Of a stretch of 64,000 nucleotides of DNA, positions 44,906-54,101 are shown piece by piece (positions within the stretch are counted from its first letter, which is position 1; the number at the start of each line of letters is the position of its first letter). The DNA is from Klebsiella pneumoniae. Its GTDB lineage: Bacteria > Pseudomonadota > Gammaproteobacteria > Steroidobacterales > Steroidobacteraceae. The notes below the pieces were generated by a model. The model had not been told where the DNA came from, made no database searches, and saw only the letters and a program-made list of their open reading frames with translations. A program made the position numbers and the translations under genes. The stretch is from the NCBI GenBank assembly GCA_945873095.1, contig CAMCBU010000008.1, forward strand, positions 21,561 through 85,560. The letters are read 5' to 3'.

Positions 44906-47900
44906 TTACACCGTGATCGCAAGACCCCGATAGATACGCGCTCGATATCGACTCTCTTGCGCCTCGACGATGGGCGCAGCGGCCAACAACACCGCATGGG
45001 CGAAGCGTGTGTATTCTTCGACTTGCTCAGCGGCGTCGCGTGGTTCTTCACTGCGCATCCGGCGAGTGAGATTTACCTGGTTCACCGGTACGGCGGTCGG
45101 TAAACGTTCGTTCTCGACGCCGAGGGTCGCGGTGAACGCGTGTAGGGTGGTTTTGACGAAGTTTGCCATCGCGAACTGCGCCAGACTCCCGCCCACCGGG
45201 ACGTCGGGCGACACGAGGATGAGTCGCGCACCCTTGAACAAAGACACTTTGCGCGCCACTCGAAAGTGATGAGTCAAATTGGTTTCGACCAGCGCACCGA
45301 AGCCGGCCGCATCGAGATGATCTTTGCCTTCGATGCCGAATAGCGCTTGTGGAATCGACGCGAAAGGCGTCGAGATCACCGCCGCGGGCGCGCCATAGGT
45401 TGCATAGGCCTCATCCATCCGCGCCTCGAGATCATCACCGACGGTGAGATAGCTCACCCGATCGTGCCCCAAGGCGCGCCCCAGGGCCGCACGCAGCTCC
45501 TCACCTGCTGCAGGAGAACTCGTGAGCGCCACTACGTTGCCGACATGACCTTCGGCCAAGAACAATCGTGCCACCGCTGCAAGCGGTTCCGTCATGTGTT
45601 CACCAATCAACCAAATGGTTTCGCCTTCCATGCGACGAACACGTTCTGGTTTCGCACGACCGAACAGCTCGCGTTCGGTGATGGTGCGCTCCTGTTGCAA
45701 CCCACCGGATGGTTCGAAAGTCTCGCCGGAGATGGCGCGATCGGCCATGAAAAACACCGTCGCGAGCGCGACATCCGTCTCGGTCGGCATGCGGTGCAGA
45801 TGCAGCATACCGATGACGCCAGAGCGAATCTTCTCGGCTTCGATATCGATACGGCGAGGATCGATGAAAGGCTCGGTAGCCTCCGGTAAACTCGCCGCCC
45901 ACTGCGCTGCCAAGTCGCGCTCCATCTGCGCGAGGATGATGCAGCCGTTGCACAGACGCGCCACCAGCCGACGTGCCATCAAGGTCGTCATCAAGAAGTG
46001 CAGCGACGAATAGCCTGCCTCGTCGCTGCCGTGAATATCCGCTTTCAAACGAGCGCTTAGTTGTCGCAGCGGCTCGGGCACGCCCTCGCCGTGCAACAGG
46101 CCAATGTCGTTGCTGCCAATTGCCTGCAGCACATCGCCCAGCGTCGCGCCACCAGCTAGAGAGCGCAACACGGCGTCGTGCACCTGATTGAGACGCTTGT
46201 TCTCGAGGATCAACTTGGCGCGTCGATCAAAAAGCCCCGCCTTGCCATCCTTGCCCTTGAGTCGTTGCCCTTCGACCGGCCCCGGCGCAATCGCATTGAT
46301 CTGGATCTCCGGGCCGACGAACCGTGCCAGATTTTCGACCAGCGCCCGCTGACCTGCTTTCGAAACGGCATAGTCCGAGCGATTCGGATAGGGAACGGCG
46401 ATGTATTTCTCACCACCGAAGTAGGAGCTCACGTTCAGGATGTAACCGGACCCTTGTTTCTTCATCAAGGGGACGACTTTTTCGATCAAAGAATAGTTCG
46501 AGACCAGGTTGGCATGCAGCGTATTACGCCAGTCGGTCGTTTGCAGATCGACAGCCATCTGCTCAGCGCCGGCGACACCGGCGTTATTGATGAGGTAGTC
46601 GATGCGACCGAAGGCTTTGAGCGTCGCATTGATCGATTTGACCAAGGCACCTTCGTCGGCTACATCAATATTGGCCAAGATCTGCACGCGATCCTTGGGT
46701 CGGTTATAGCCGATCTCCTCAAGCTCACGCACGATGCTCTCGCGCATTTCTTTCAATTGGTCAGCACGTCGCGCGGTCAGCATCACACGCGCGCCCGCGA
46801 CTGCCAGCAGGCGACCTAGTTGGCCGCCGATGCCAGCCGATCCGCCCGTGATCAACACACACTTGCCGAGATGCAGCCCCATGAGCGATTCGATCCAACC
46901 AAAATCCGGTCGCGTCGAGCCGGTGGCATCGACGATGGTCGCCGGCATGTAGAGATTGACCTGCGGCACGCGGCGCTTGGTGTAGAGCAGACGCGCCGCC
47001 TGACTCGCGGCGAACAACAATCCGTGTTCTTCGGCGTTACTCCAACGCAGGATCTGGTTGGACCATTCCGGTGTCGGGCGCTCACCGGATTTGGCTCGCG
47101 CAGCGCTTTCATCGCGCCAGACACGGATCAACTGCTCGATCCCCGCACGCAAGATATCGGCCCAAGTGTTACCGACGGCATCGTCGCCATTGGACATGAA
47201 AATCGTTTTTGGACTCGATCCTTTGGGCGCCAGACGGTGCCAGAGCCGCGAGAGTTCGCGCGCGATACCGATCGCACCGCTCAGCTCGGTCTTCAGAAAC
47301 GCCTCGACGTCAGCATCCGTGGCTTCCGCCAGCGCGCGCTGAAAGCGCCACGCACCGAAGGCCGGCAGCACGATCGCGCCTTGCAAGCCACTCTCGGGCT
47401 CTACATCGGCTAGCGACTGCGCCAAGGTCTCGGGTCGTTCACGATCGAACAAGCGCGGCAGTATTCGCGAATCGACCTCGTCGTCGTGCAGCGCGGCGCT
47501 CGCCGCCTGCACGGCTTCTTCCGAGCCGAGACCGAGCATGACCCGCGCGCCGCAACGCGCCTGGATACGCGCGATCGTGAGCGCATCAGAAACTTGGTCG
47601 CCGGCGGCGACGAGCACCGTCGAGCCTGCTCCGTCGACGGTACGCAGTTCTGGGCGTGATACCCAAGTCGAACGCGACTCCTGCACGACCTGCATACCGT
47701 TGGTGACTTCGAATCCTTGCGCGCTGAATGCGCGAGATTCATCGCTGCCCAGGAAGACGATGGTGTTGGCGACGTCATCCACCGTCGGAAACGTCTGTTC
47801 GAGTCGGTGCTCCTGGTCGCTGCGGGTGAGTGCCATGGTGCCCACAAACTCGCTTGCGGTCGTGCCGGCCTCCGCTTTGCGCAACTGATCCATCGCGGCA

Positions 47901-48586
47901 AAAACTGTCCGGATACGCTGGCTCTCGATGGGACCCGGATAAACCGTGTTGACGCGGATCCCCTTCGGACCGAGCTGCAATGCAAGCTGCCTCGAGAAGG
48001 CATTCAGGGCCGCTTTCGGTACGACATACGCAGCGCGCCCAAAATATTTGGTGCGCGAGAAGATCGTCGATACGTTGATGATGCTCGCGCCCGGCTGCAA
48101 ATAGTTCGCAGCAGCGCGCACCATGTTCCAAGTGAGACCCAGCAGATTGCCTGCGGCATCGGCCACGGTTTCGGTGTCGCTGGTGAGTTCCTCGCGCGAC
48201 AAAGGCAGATATTCAATGACCTGCTTCGGCCCGGCGGAGCCTGCGTTATTCACGAGGATGTCGAGCTGCCCGTAGTGACGAATCGCCGCCTCGACGCCAA
48301 AGCGTGCCTGCCCCGGATCGGATGCATCAAAGGGCAGTACGAAGGCTCGAGCTGCCGGCGCGCCGCTGGCTTTCAACAATTGACGACGGGTCGCTTCGAG
48401 TTTGCTCGCGTTACGCCCCACCATGACGACGGAGGCGCCCTCGTCCAGAAACCGACGCACGATGGTGACACCGATGTTACCGGCGGCACCGGTCACGAGC
48501 GCGACTTTACCGGCCAGACGACCCGATGACCGACTCGTAGCGCGACGGCGCGACGGCGTTTTTTTCTTTTTGGTCGTACCGGTCAT
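44906..48586 (-). CDS. mcr: Bifunctional malonyl-CoA reductase (3-hydroxypropionate pathway)
   Basis: 1226 residues, two fused SDR halves as in Chloroflexus malonyl-CoA reductase (about 1220). By the Chloroflexus precedent the C-terminal half reduces malonyl-CoA to malonate semialdehyde and the N-terminal half reduces that to 3-hydroxypropionate, using NADPH. The N-half has TGAAGNIG (32-39) and Y187-x3-K191 (YVVPK). The C-half has TGGSAGIG (580-587), SGYILNVSSYFGGEK and Y739-x3-K743 (YAVSK). The C-terminus (RIYRGLAITV) matches the Chloroflexus enzyme closely as I recall it. A lysine/arginine-rich N-terminal extension of about 20 residues is unusual. The ATG at 48586 has GGGGAG upstream and overlaps the pcs stop; ATG 48601 is less likely. 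Confidence 0.95.
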   Translation of the reverse strand: MTGTTKKKKTPSRRRATSRSSGRLAGKVALVTGAAGNIGVTIVRRFLDEGASVVMVGRNASKLEATRRQLLKASGAPAARAFVLPFDASDPGQARFGVEAAIRHYGQLDILVNNAGSAGPKQVIEYLPLSREELTSDTETVADAAGNLLGLTWNMVRAAANYLQPGASIINVSTIFSRTKYFGRAAYVVPKAALNAFSRQLALQLGPKGIRVNTVYPGPIESQRIRTVFAAMDQLRKAEAGTTASEFVGTMALTRSDQEHRLEQTFPTVDDVANTIVFLGSDESRAFSAQGFEVTNGMQVVQESRSTWVSRPELRTVDGAGSTVLVAAGDQVSDALTIARIQARCGARVMLGLGSEEAVQAASAALHDDEVDSRILPRLFDRERPETLAQSLADVEPESGLQGAIVLPAFGAWRFQRALAEATDADVEAFLKTELSGAIGIARELSRLWHRLAPKGSSPKTIFMSNGDDAVGNTWADILRAGIEQLIRVWRDESAARAKSGERPTPEWSNQILRWSNAEEHGLLFAASQAARLLYTKRRVPQVNLYMPATIVDATGSTRPDFGWIESLMGLHLGKCVLITGGSAGIGGQLGRLLAVAGARVMLTARRADQLKEMRESIVRELEEIGYNRPKDRVQILANIDVADEGALVKSINATLKAFGRIDYLINNAGVAGAEQMAVDLQTTDWRNTLHANLVSNYSLIEKVVPLMKKQGSGYILNVSSYFGGEKYIAVPYPNRSDYAVSKAGQRALVENLARFVGPEIQINAIAPGPVEGQRLKGKDGKAGLFDRRAKLILENKRLNQVHDAVLRSLAGGATLGDVLQAIGSNDIGLLHGEGVPEPLRQLSARLKADIHGSDEAGYSSLHFLMTTLMARRLVARLCNGCIILAQMERDLAAQWAASLPEATEPFIDPRRIDIEAEKIRSGVIGMLHLHRMPTETDVALATVFFMADRAISGETFEPSGGLQQERTITERELFGRAKPERVRRMEGETIWLIGEHMTEPLAAVARLFLAEGHVGNVVALTSSPAAGEELRAALGRALGHDRVSYLTVGDDLEARMDEAYATYGAPAAVISTPFASIPQALFGIEGKDHLDAAGFGALVETNLTHHFRVARKVSLFKGARLILVSPDVPVGGSLAQFAMANFVKTTLHAFTATLGVENERLPTAVPVNQVNLTRRMRSEEPRDAAEQVEEYTRFAHAVLLAAAPIVEAQESRYRARIYRGLAITV

Positions 48587-51500
48587 CGTTTTGCTCCCCA
48601 CTCCTGGAAAAGTTCGTCACGCGAGCGAATCCCTGCTCGCGGTAGCGCATGATTCACCACGTAGTTCGCGCCGGCGTGGGTGTTGTCCCACATCGATTGA
48701 TGAGCAGCCGGCAATGCCTGCCAAGGCACCATGGTCGGTTCACTGACTTCGAGCTGGCCGGCTGCAATCATGTCGTTCATACGAGCCACTTCGTAGGCGT
48801 TGCACAGATGGGTACCGGCGATCGTGGCGTTGGGCATCAAGATGCGACGTTGTCGCATCCAAACCTGCGGCGCGTAGAACGTATAGCGTCGCCCTTGCAT
48901 CGATTCGCAGTACACCACGCGGCCCGTAAACGGCTTCACCAACGAAGTGGAGGCAGCCAGCGCATCGTGACCCGAACGCTCGATGACGAGATCAGGATAG
49001 CCGCGAGGATTATCCGCCGAGCGCAACCCGCGACCGATCGCGGTGCCGAACGGCTTCATGGTGCGCTCCTGATACTGTCGCACGGCTTCTTTGAACGCGG
49101 CCGTTTCGCGTTTGGCATCGGGCATCGCTGGCAGTGCGCTCGGCCAGTCGAAGTCGCTGCCTTCCTTGCGACGGATGTCTTCGAGCGACACCACGCCGCG
49201 CACCGCATCACCGAAACCGAGCGACTGCACGAATTCGCGCTGTGCATCGCTCGCCGTCGCAACGACGAGCCGACCTCCGGCACGACGAACAGCCTCGATC
49301 GCTTCGAGCCCAACCGGGTCGAGCAGCGCAGCATCGCCGACGCCGTAATAGAGCAGCACCGCTTCGCCCGCGCGCAAGCGCGCACGGCGCAACATCGTCT
49401 CGGGTGAACTCGCGCCTGCCTTGCCGACGAACGAGAATCCGTAGCCGCTCGTCGCACCGTAAAACGTCAAGGTGCCGCCATCGCCGAGCAGTTGGAAGGA
49501 TCGTGGGAAGGACTCTTGGCCAGCATGTGAGACGACGTAGTCAGCCAAACTCCCGCCGCTTTGTGCGCGCATTTCGGCCAAAAGTGACTCGCCGGCCTTT
49601 TCCCATGTCGCGATATCGGCTGCGGATTCCGGCACGGGTGTCCAGATCGAGGCCCAGCGAGCATCACGCCGGTCAATGGCGCCCGTGGCCCCCTGTGCTT
49701 TGACGAAGGCAGCGCGCTCCGTGCTGGAAACCAAGCCAACGGTACGCAAGCCGTTGCGAGCCGCGCTCTTCAAAGCCTCGAAGCCGGTACCGGTCGCAGC
49801 ACCTTCCACAAAAACCGTCTTACCGGATTCGATCTGCAGTGTCGTGAAGAGGGCCCGCACGACCGTACCAAGATTGAGGACATACGAGCCGGCCGCTTCC
49901 AAACTCAGATCAGGCGGCAACGGATGCAGCTGCGGACCCTGCACCTGCAAAAATTGTTGATGGCTACCGGTATCGGTCTCGTAGCCCTGTATGGAAAAGC
50001 CGGCATACATCGGATCGCGCGCAGCCAAAGGCGACAACAATTCGCTTTGTCCCGAATACACGGTCACGAGATCACCGACCTTGATGCGTCCCTCACGCTT
50101 GAGCTCACTGCCGATCGCAGCCACGAGTGCGACGCCACCGGAGCCGGTCACTTGATAATCAAGATCGTGATTATCAAACGGCGAGACCGGAATGCCGGTG
50201 ATCGCCCAGATATCGTTGAAGTTCACTTCCGAGGCGAGCACATACACTACTGCCTCGTTGGGGCCGGGCCTCGGCACCGGCAGCAAAATTTCTCGCTCGG
50301 CATCTTTCGGTAAGCCGTGGGCTGGTGCTCCGGTTGCGGGATCTTTGACGACCGCGTGACCCCACTGCCAAGTCGGCATCGGTGTGAGCCCCGGAAAGAA
50401 AGCGGCGCCGACCGGTAACAACTCGCCCTGCTTGATCAACTTAGCAACCGACTCGGCGGTTGGTGCCGAAGCGCGTCGCGTCGGCAAAGGCGCGCTCTTC
50501 TTGTCGATGAAAGCGCGGATGCCGGCTTTGCCACTCTCAGGGTCGACGATTGCCTCGGCGAACAGCTGCGCCTCGCGCGCTAAGCCTTGCTGCAAACCCT
50601 GCTGCCAGCCGGTACGAACGGCATCGATGATGCGATTCGCCGTCTTGGCGCGCCCGACCGTGGCGGCTTGTGCGAGCAGACGTTGCGTTTCGGTGTCGCT
50701 CAGTGCCGCTGACACATCATCGCTGCCGGGTCGTTGCCACATGGCTTCGGCGGCGCGTCGCTCGGCATAGCGACGCGCGACCAACTTGCGGCCTTGCGGC
50801 GATGCCACGAACTCGCTCGCCAATCGTACAGCGAGACTCAACACATCTTCGCCGTCACAACAAAGCGCATCGACCAACCCATCATTCAAAGCTGCATCGC
50901 TCGCGATCGTTCGACCGCCCAAGATGATCTCGAGTGACCTCACGAGCGGTGTGGCATGACCATGCAATTCGAGCAAGCGTGGTAAGCGTTGTGTGCCGCC
51001 GTAGCCCGGCAGCAAGTTCAAGCGCACTTCGGGTTGCCCAAAGATCGCCAGTGGTTCCGCAACGCGCACATGACAAGCGAGCGCGAACTCCATACCGCCA
51101 CCGAGCGCGACGCCGTTGATTGCGGCGATCGCCGGCTTCTCCATGGTTTCGATCTTGCGAAATGCCAAATGGGCGTTGTTCGGCAGCGGCAAGGCCTCCT
51201 CGAGGGTGTGCACGTCTTCGAGCAACTGGCGGATATCCGCACCGGCGACAAAGGCCGAGGTTCCTTGACCGGTGAAGATCACCGCTTTGACATCTTCACG
51301 CCGTGCGACGTGATCGATCACGATATTCAACTCGTCGAGCGCCCGCTCATTGAGCGCGTTCACCGGTGGGTTTTGAATGGTGACGATGGCAAGGCGTGCT
51401 CGCCGCGGCTTCCGGAGCGGGTGATAGTGAATACGGAAGTAACGAAAGTCTTCGAACAACTGTTGTTCGTCGGCGACGCGTTGACGCTCTTGCCATTCGG

Positions 51501-54027
51501 CGATGCTGCGTTTGAGCTCCGTTATGGATTCAGGATTACGCAGCGTCGAGGTATCACCGACATCCTGTCCCTCGACGAGTGCGCGCACCATACGGCGCAT
51601 GTATTTACCACTGCGCGTTTCCGGAAACTGACTGACTTCGATGAAGTCTTCGGGAATGGCGACCTGGCCTTTTTCTTGTCGCACGATGTCGATCAAACGA
51701 CGCCGATCTTCGGCGGAGAGCTTGCGCCCTGCGGCGGGGCGTATGAACGCGAGCGGCGTCAAACCCTTTTGTGCATGCGGCGCGCCAACCACGATGACGT
51801 TGCCCACGGGCGAATCCGGATTGACCTGTTTATCTCGCAGGATGGCGCCTTCGATTTCTTCGGTGCCGAGACGATGTCCCGAGACGTTGATGACGTCGTC
51901 GGAGCGACCATGCAGCGAAAAGCCGCCATCGGCATGCTTCACGGCAAAGTCACCTTGCGTGTAAGCGAGTTGCTCGCGCCAGCGCGACCAATAAGTACTG
52001 CGGTATCGATCGATGTCGCCGCGCCACTGCCGCGCGACGCGAGCCCCGTCTACTTTGAACCCGGCGGCATCGCCCCAGATGGTGCGGCAAAGATAGGGAT
52101 AGGGCGCAGAGATGACGATCTCGCCTTTTTCGCCGACCGATGCCGAGCGTGCGGTGACCTGCCCTGCCGAATCTTGTTCACTATCGGCGATCCAGACATC
52201 ACCCATCACCCAAGGCAAGGGATAGGTGTGCGCATCGGCACGCAACGGAAAATCGCCGTTGCCATAGAGATGGGTCCATACGATCCCACCGTGCTCGGTA
52301 GCCCAATAGGAATTGATGTACCAAGGCGTGACGAGCTCCATGCCGAACTGCTGCACCACGGGTGACGTTGGCTCGGCGCAAAAGGTCGCAACGCGCAGTG
52401 AAGCTCGCGAATAAGCTCGCACGTCTTCGACGTTTTGCGGTTCAGTCATCACCGTTTTCAGGAAGGTGACGCCGGCTTTGAAGATGTTCACCTGCAAACG
52501 CTCGATGATGCTCGCAAAACGGCCGGCGCTCGGAAACACGGGTGCCCCTTCGGCGATCACCGTCGTGACTCGGGTCGCGAGTGCACCGGCGATCATGTAG
52601 CTCTGACCCGTGATCCAGCCAGGATCGGCCACCACATACATCACATCGCCAGCGCGCGCATCGAAAGCCACTCGCATCGTGTGCGCGACGCCGCTGAGAT
52701 AACCACCATGGACATGCACGACGCCCTTCGGCTTGCCGGTGGATCCCGAGGTATAGATGAAAAACATCGGAAATTCGGCATCAAGCGGGATAGGCCGACT
52801 CGACGCCCAGATCGCCGCGACGAATTGCGGATCGGGCAGCGCCACCAGCTCGGCGAGTGACTCGACCGCATGGCCCGCAGCACGGGCTGCCGTTAGAATT
52901 TTTTGCTCGGCGCGCTCCGTCAGCTCATGGGCCCAGCGATCACGCTCGGGGCGCCACAAGAGATCCGCCTGTGCGGCATGCCGAACGACGACAACGACAT
53001 CGACGCGCGCAGGCGTTGCCACGAGAGCCGAGGCAATCGCCGTTCGGATCCGACTCGCTTCGGCCGAAGATAAGCCCCCGATGCTCTCGATCGCGCGACC
53101 GACTCCGCGCATGACATCCGAGCGTTCGAGCGTGATTTCATTGGCGACGGCTGCGCGTGCGCCGTCGAGAATGGCGCTCGCCTGCTCGGCAGGCACGGCC
53201 AATTCCGCGAGCGTGCGCTGCACGATCTCGACGACCGTCTCCGCCGGCACATAACCATCGAGTGCGGGGTCGGTATAGGCTTCTTTGAAAGCCACGATCT
53301 GCGCATTGCGGTAACCGCCGTCAGCGGTGATGACCACACGCGCCCCGGCGTTGTGAATGCGATCCGAGAGCGTCTTGTCGCTGAATCCGCCGAAAACGGG
53401 TGTGTAGACGATGCCGAGCCGCTTGCAGGCTTCGGTCCAGAACAGTTGTTCCGGGATATTCGGCATGTTGATCGCGATGCGATCGCCCGTGTCAAGACCG
53501 AGCTCGCGTAGCGCGAGTGCGCATTTGGCCACTTCGAGCAGCAAGGTCTTGCGCGAGACGCTGTACGACACGACGGGCGCACCACGACCGCCGGCTTGAG
53601 ATTGATCCCAACGATCACCCTCGAACCACAACGCCGCTTCGTCGCCGTGCCCATCGAGCACGTGACGATCGATTTCATTGAAGCAGGCGTTGGTCAGTGC
53701 GCCATCGAACCACCGATAAAAAGGCGCTTCACTCGCATCGAGTGCGGTGCGCCACGGTCGATGGGCATCGGACAGACCTGGATCCATCGACGCACCGCTC
53801 GTCGCGTCGAAACCGATCCAGCGTGACTGCTGCTCGTCGTAGCGGATCCAGGCACCGGCGCGGCCGACCGTCGGCTCGAACCAGTGCAATTCGCGGCAAG
53901 CGATGTCACCATGAAACGCGCCCGGGTCGCGCTCGCAGGCAGCTCTGGCGGCCTCCCAGGCGGCTCGGGAAGAATAGGGATTGACGTGCGCCTGAGGGGG
54001 CGAAATGGCAATAGTCTCGTTCGACAT
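48583..54027 (-). CDS. pcs: Trifunctional propionyl-CoA synthase (3-hydroxypropionate pathway)
   Basis: 1814 residues fused as in Chloroflexus propionyl-CoA synthase. It activates 3-hydroxypropionate (ATP, CoA), dehydrates it to acrylyl-CoA and reduces that with NADPH to propionyl-CoA. The acyl-CoA synthetase (1 to about 870) has YTSGSTGKPKG (425-435), HGRSDDVINVSGHR and the catalytic lysine in ETRSGKYMRR. The enoyl-CoA hydratase (about 890-1150) has catalytic Glu980 (GGGMEFALACH) and Glu1000 (GQPEVRLNLLPGYGG), 20 apart as in crotonases. The MDR enoyl reductase (about 1270-1814) has ASEVNFNDIWAITG and nucleotide-binding GAATGTG near 1410. All three parts look intact. The ATG at 54027 has GGAG 6 bases upstream. 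In the homologue the domains enclose a reaction chamber that retains acrylyl-CoA. Confidence 0.97.
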   Translation of the reverse strand: MSNETIAISPPQAHVNPYSSRAAWEAARAACERDPGAFHGDIACRELHWFEPTVGRAGAWIRYDEQQSRWIGFDATSGASMDPGLSDAHRPWRTALDASEAPFYRWFDGALTNACFNEIDRHVLDGHGDEAALWFEGDRWDQSQAGGRGAPVVSYSVSRKTLLLEVAKCALALRELGLDTGDRIAINMPNIPEQLFWTEACKRLGIVYTPVFGGFSDKTLSDRIHNAGARVVITADGGYRNAQIVAFKEAYTDPALDGYVPAETVVEIVQRTLAELAVPAEQASAILDGARAAVANEITLERSDVMRGVGRAIESIGGLSSAEASRIRTAIASALVATPARVDVVVVVRHAAQADLLWRPERDRWAHELTERAEQKILTAARAAGHAVESLAELVALPDPQFVAAIWASSRPIPLDAEFPMFFIYTSGSTGKPKGVVHVHGGYLSGVAHTMRVAFDARAGDVMYVVADPGWITGQSYMIAGALATRVTTVIAEGAPVFPSAGRFASIIERLQVNIFKAGVTFLKTVMTEPQNVEDVRAYSRASLRVATFCAEPTSPVVQQFGMELVTPWYINSYWATEHGGIVWTHLYGNGDFPLRADAHTYPLPWVMGDVWIADSEQDSAGQVTARSASVGEKGEIVISAPYPYLCRTIWGDAAGFKVDGARVARQWRGDIDRYRSTYWSRWREQLAYTQGDFAVKHADGGFSLHGRSDDVINVSGHRLGTEEIEGAILRDKQVNPDSPVGNVIVVGAPHAQKGLTPLAFIRPAAGRKLSAEDRRRLIDIVRQEKGQVAIPEDFIEVSQFPETRSGKYMRRMVRALVEGQDVGDTSTLRNPESITELKRSIAEWQERQRVADEQQLFEDFRYFRIHYHPLRKPRRARLAIVTIQNPPVNALNERALDELNIVIDHVARREDVKAVIFTGQGTSAFVAGADIRQLLEDVHTLEEALPLPNNAHLAFRKIETMEKPAIAAINGVALGGGMEFALACHVRVAEPLAIFGQPEVRLNLLPGYGGTQRLPRLLELHGHATPLVRSLEIILGGRTIASDAALNDGLVDALCCDGEDVLSLAVRLASEFVASPQGRKLVARRYAERRAAEAMWQRPGSDDVSAALSDTETQRLLAQAATVGRAKTANRIIDAVRTGWQQGLQQGLAREAQLFAEAIVDPESGKAGIRAFIDKKSAPLPTRRASAPTAESVAKLIKQGELLPVGAAFFPGLTPMPTWQWGHAVVKDPATGAPAHGLPKDAEREILLPVPRPGPNEAVVYVLASEVNFNDIWAITGIPVSPFDNHDLDYQVTGSGGVALVAAIGSELKREGRIKVGDLVTVYSGQSELLSPLAARDPMYAGFSIQGYETDTGSHQQFLQVQGPQLHPLPPDLSLEAAGSYVLNLGTVVRALFTTLQIESGKTVFVEGAATGTGFEALKSAARNGLRTVGLVSSTERAAFVKAQGATGAIDRRDARWASIWTPVPESAADIATWEKAGESLLAEMRAQSGGSLADYVVSHAGQESFPRSFQLLGDGGTLTFYGATSGYGFSFVGKAGASSPETMLRRARLRAGEAVLLYYGVGDAALLDPVGLEAIEAVRRAGGRLVVATASDAQREFVQSLGFGDAVRGVVSLEDIRRKEGSDFDWPSALPAMPDAKRETAAFKEAVRQYQERTMKPFGTAIGRGLRSADNPRGYPDLVIERSGHDALAASTSLVKPFTGRVVYCESMQGRRYTFYAPQVWMRQRRILMPNATIAGTHLCNAYEVARMNDMIAAGQLEVSEPTMVPWQALPAAHQSMWDNTHAGANYVVNHALPRAGIRSRDELFQEWGAKR

Positions 54028-54101
54028 GACGATCTCCAACCCCCGCGGACAATCTAACCCAAGTGTTGTGAAAAGGCTTTAGTCAAAATTCACTTGCAAA
54101 G
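54028..54101. promoter_or_regulatory. Divergent control region of pcs-mcr and gloB, with a dyad
   Basis: 74 bases between the two start codons. CAAGTG (54060-54065) and CACTTG (54091-54096) form an inverted repeat with a 25-base spacer, extended by TGTGAA and TTCA on the inner sides. On the minus strand TTGACT can serve as a -35, but I find no matching -10 at 16-18 bases. This is the only place for the operon promoter. No regulator gene lies next to it. Confidence 0.3.

Noticed and set aside
50989..52365. 458-codon plus-strand frame across pcs
   Set aside because: Antisense to the acyl-CoA synthetase and hydratase domains; no recognisable domain.
44906..54027. Recent mobile-element origin of pcs-mcr
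   Set aside because: No integrase, transposase, tRNA or direct repeats flank it, and base composition looks like that of its neighbours by eye.
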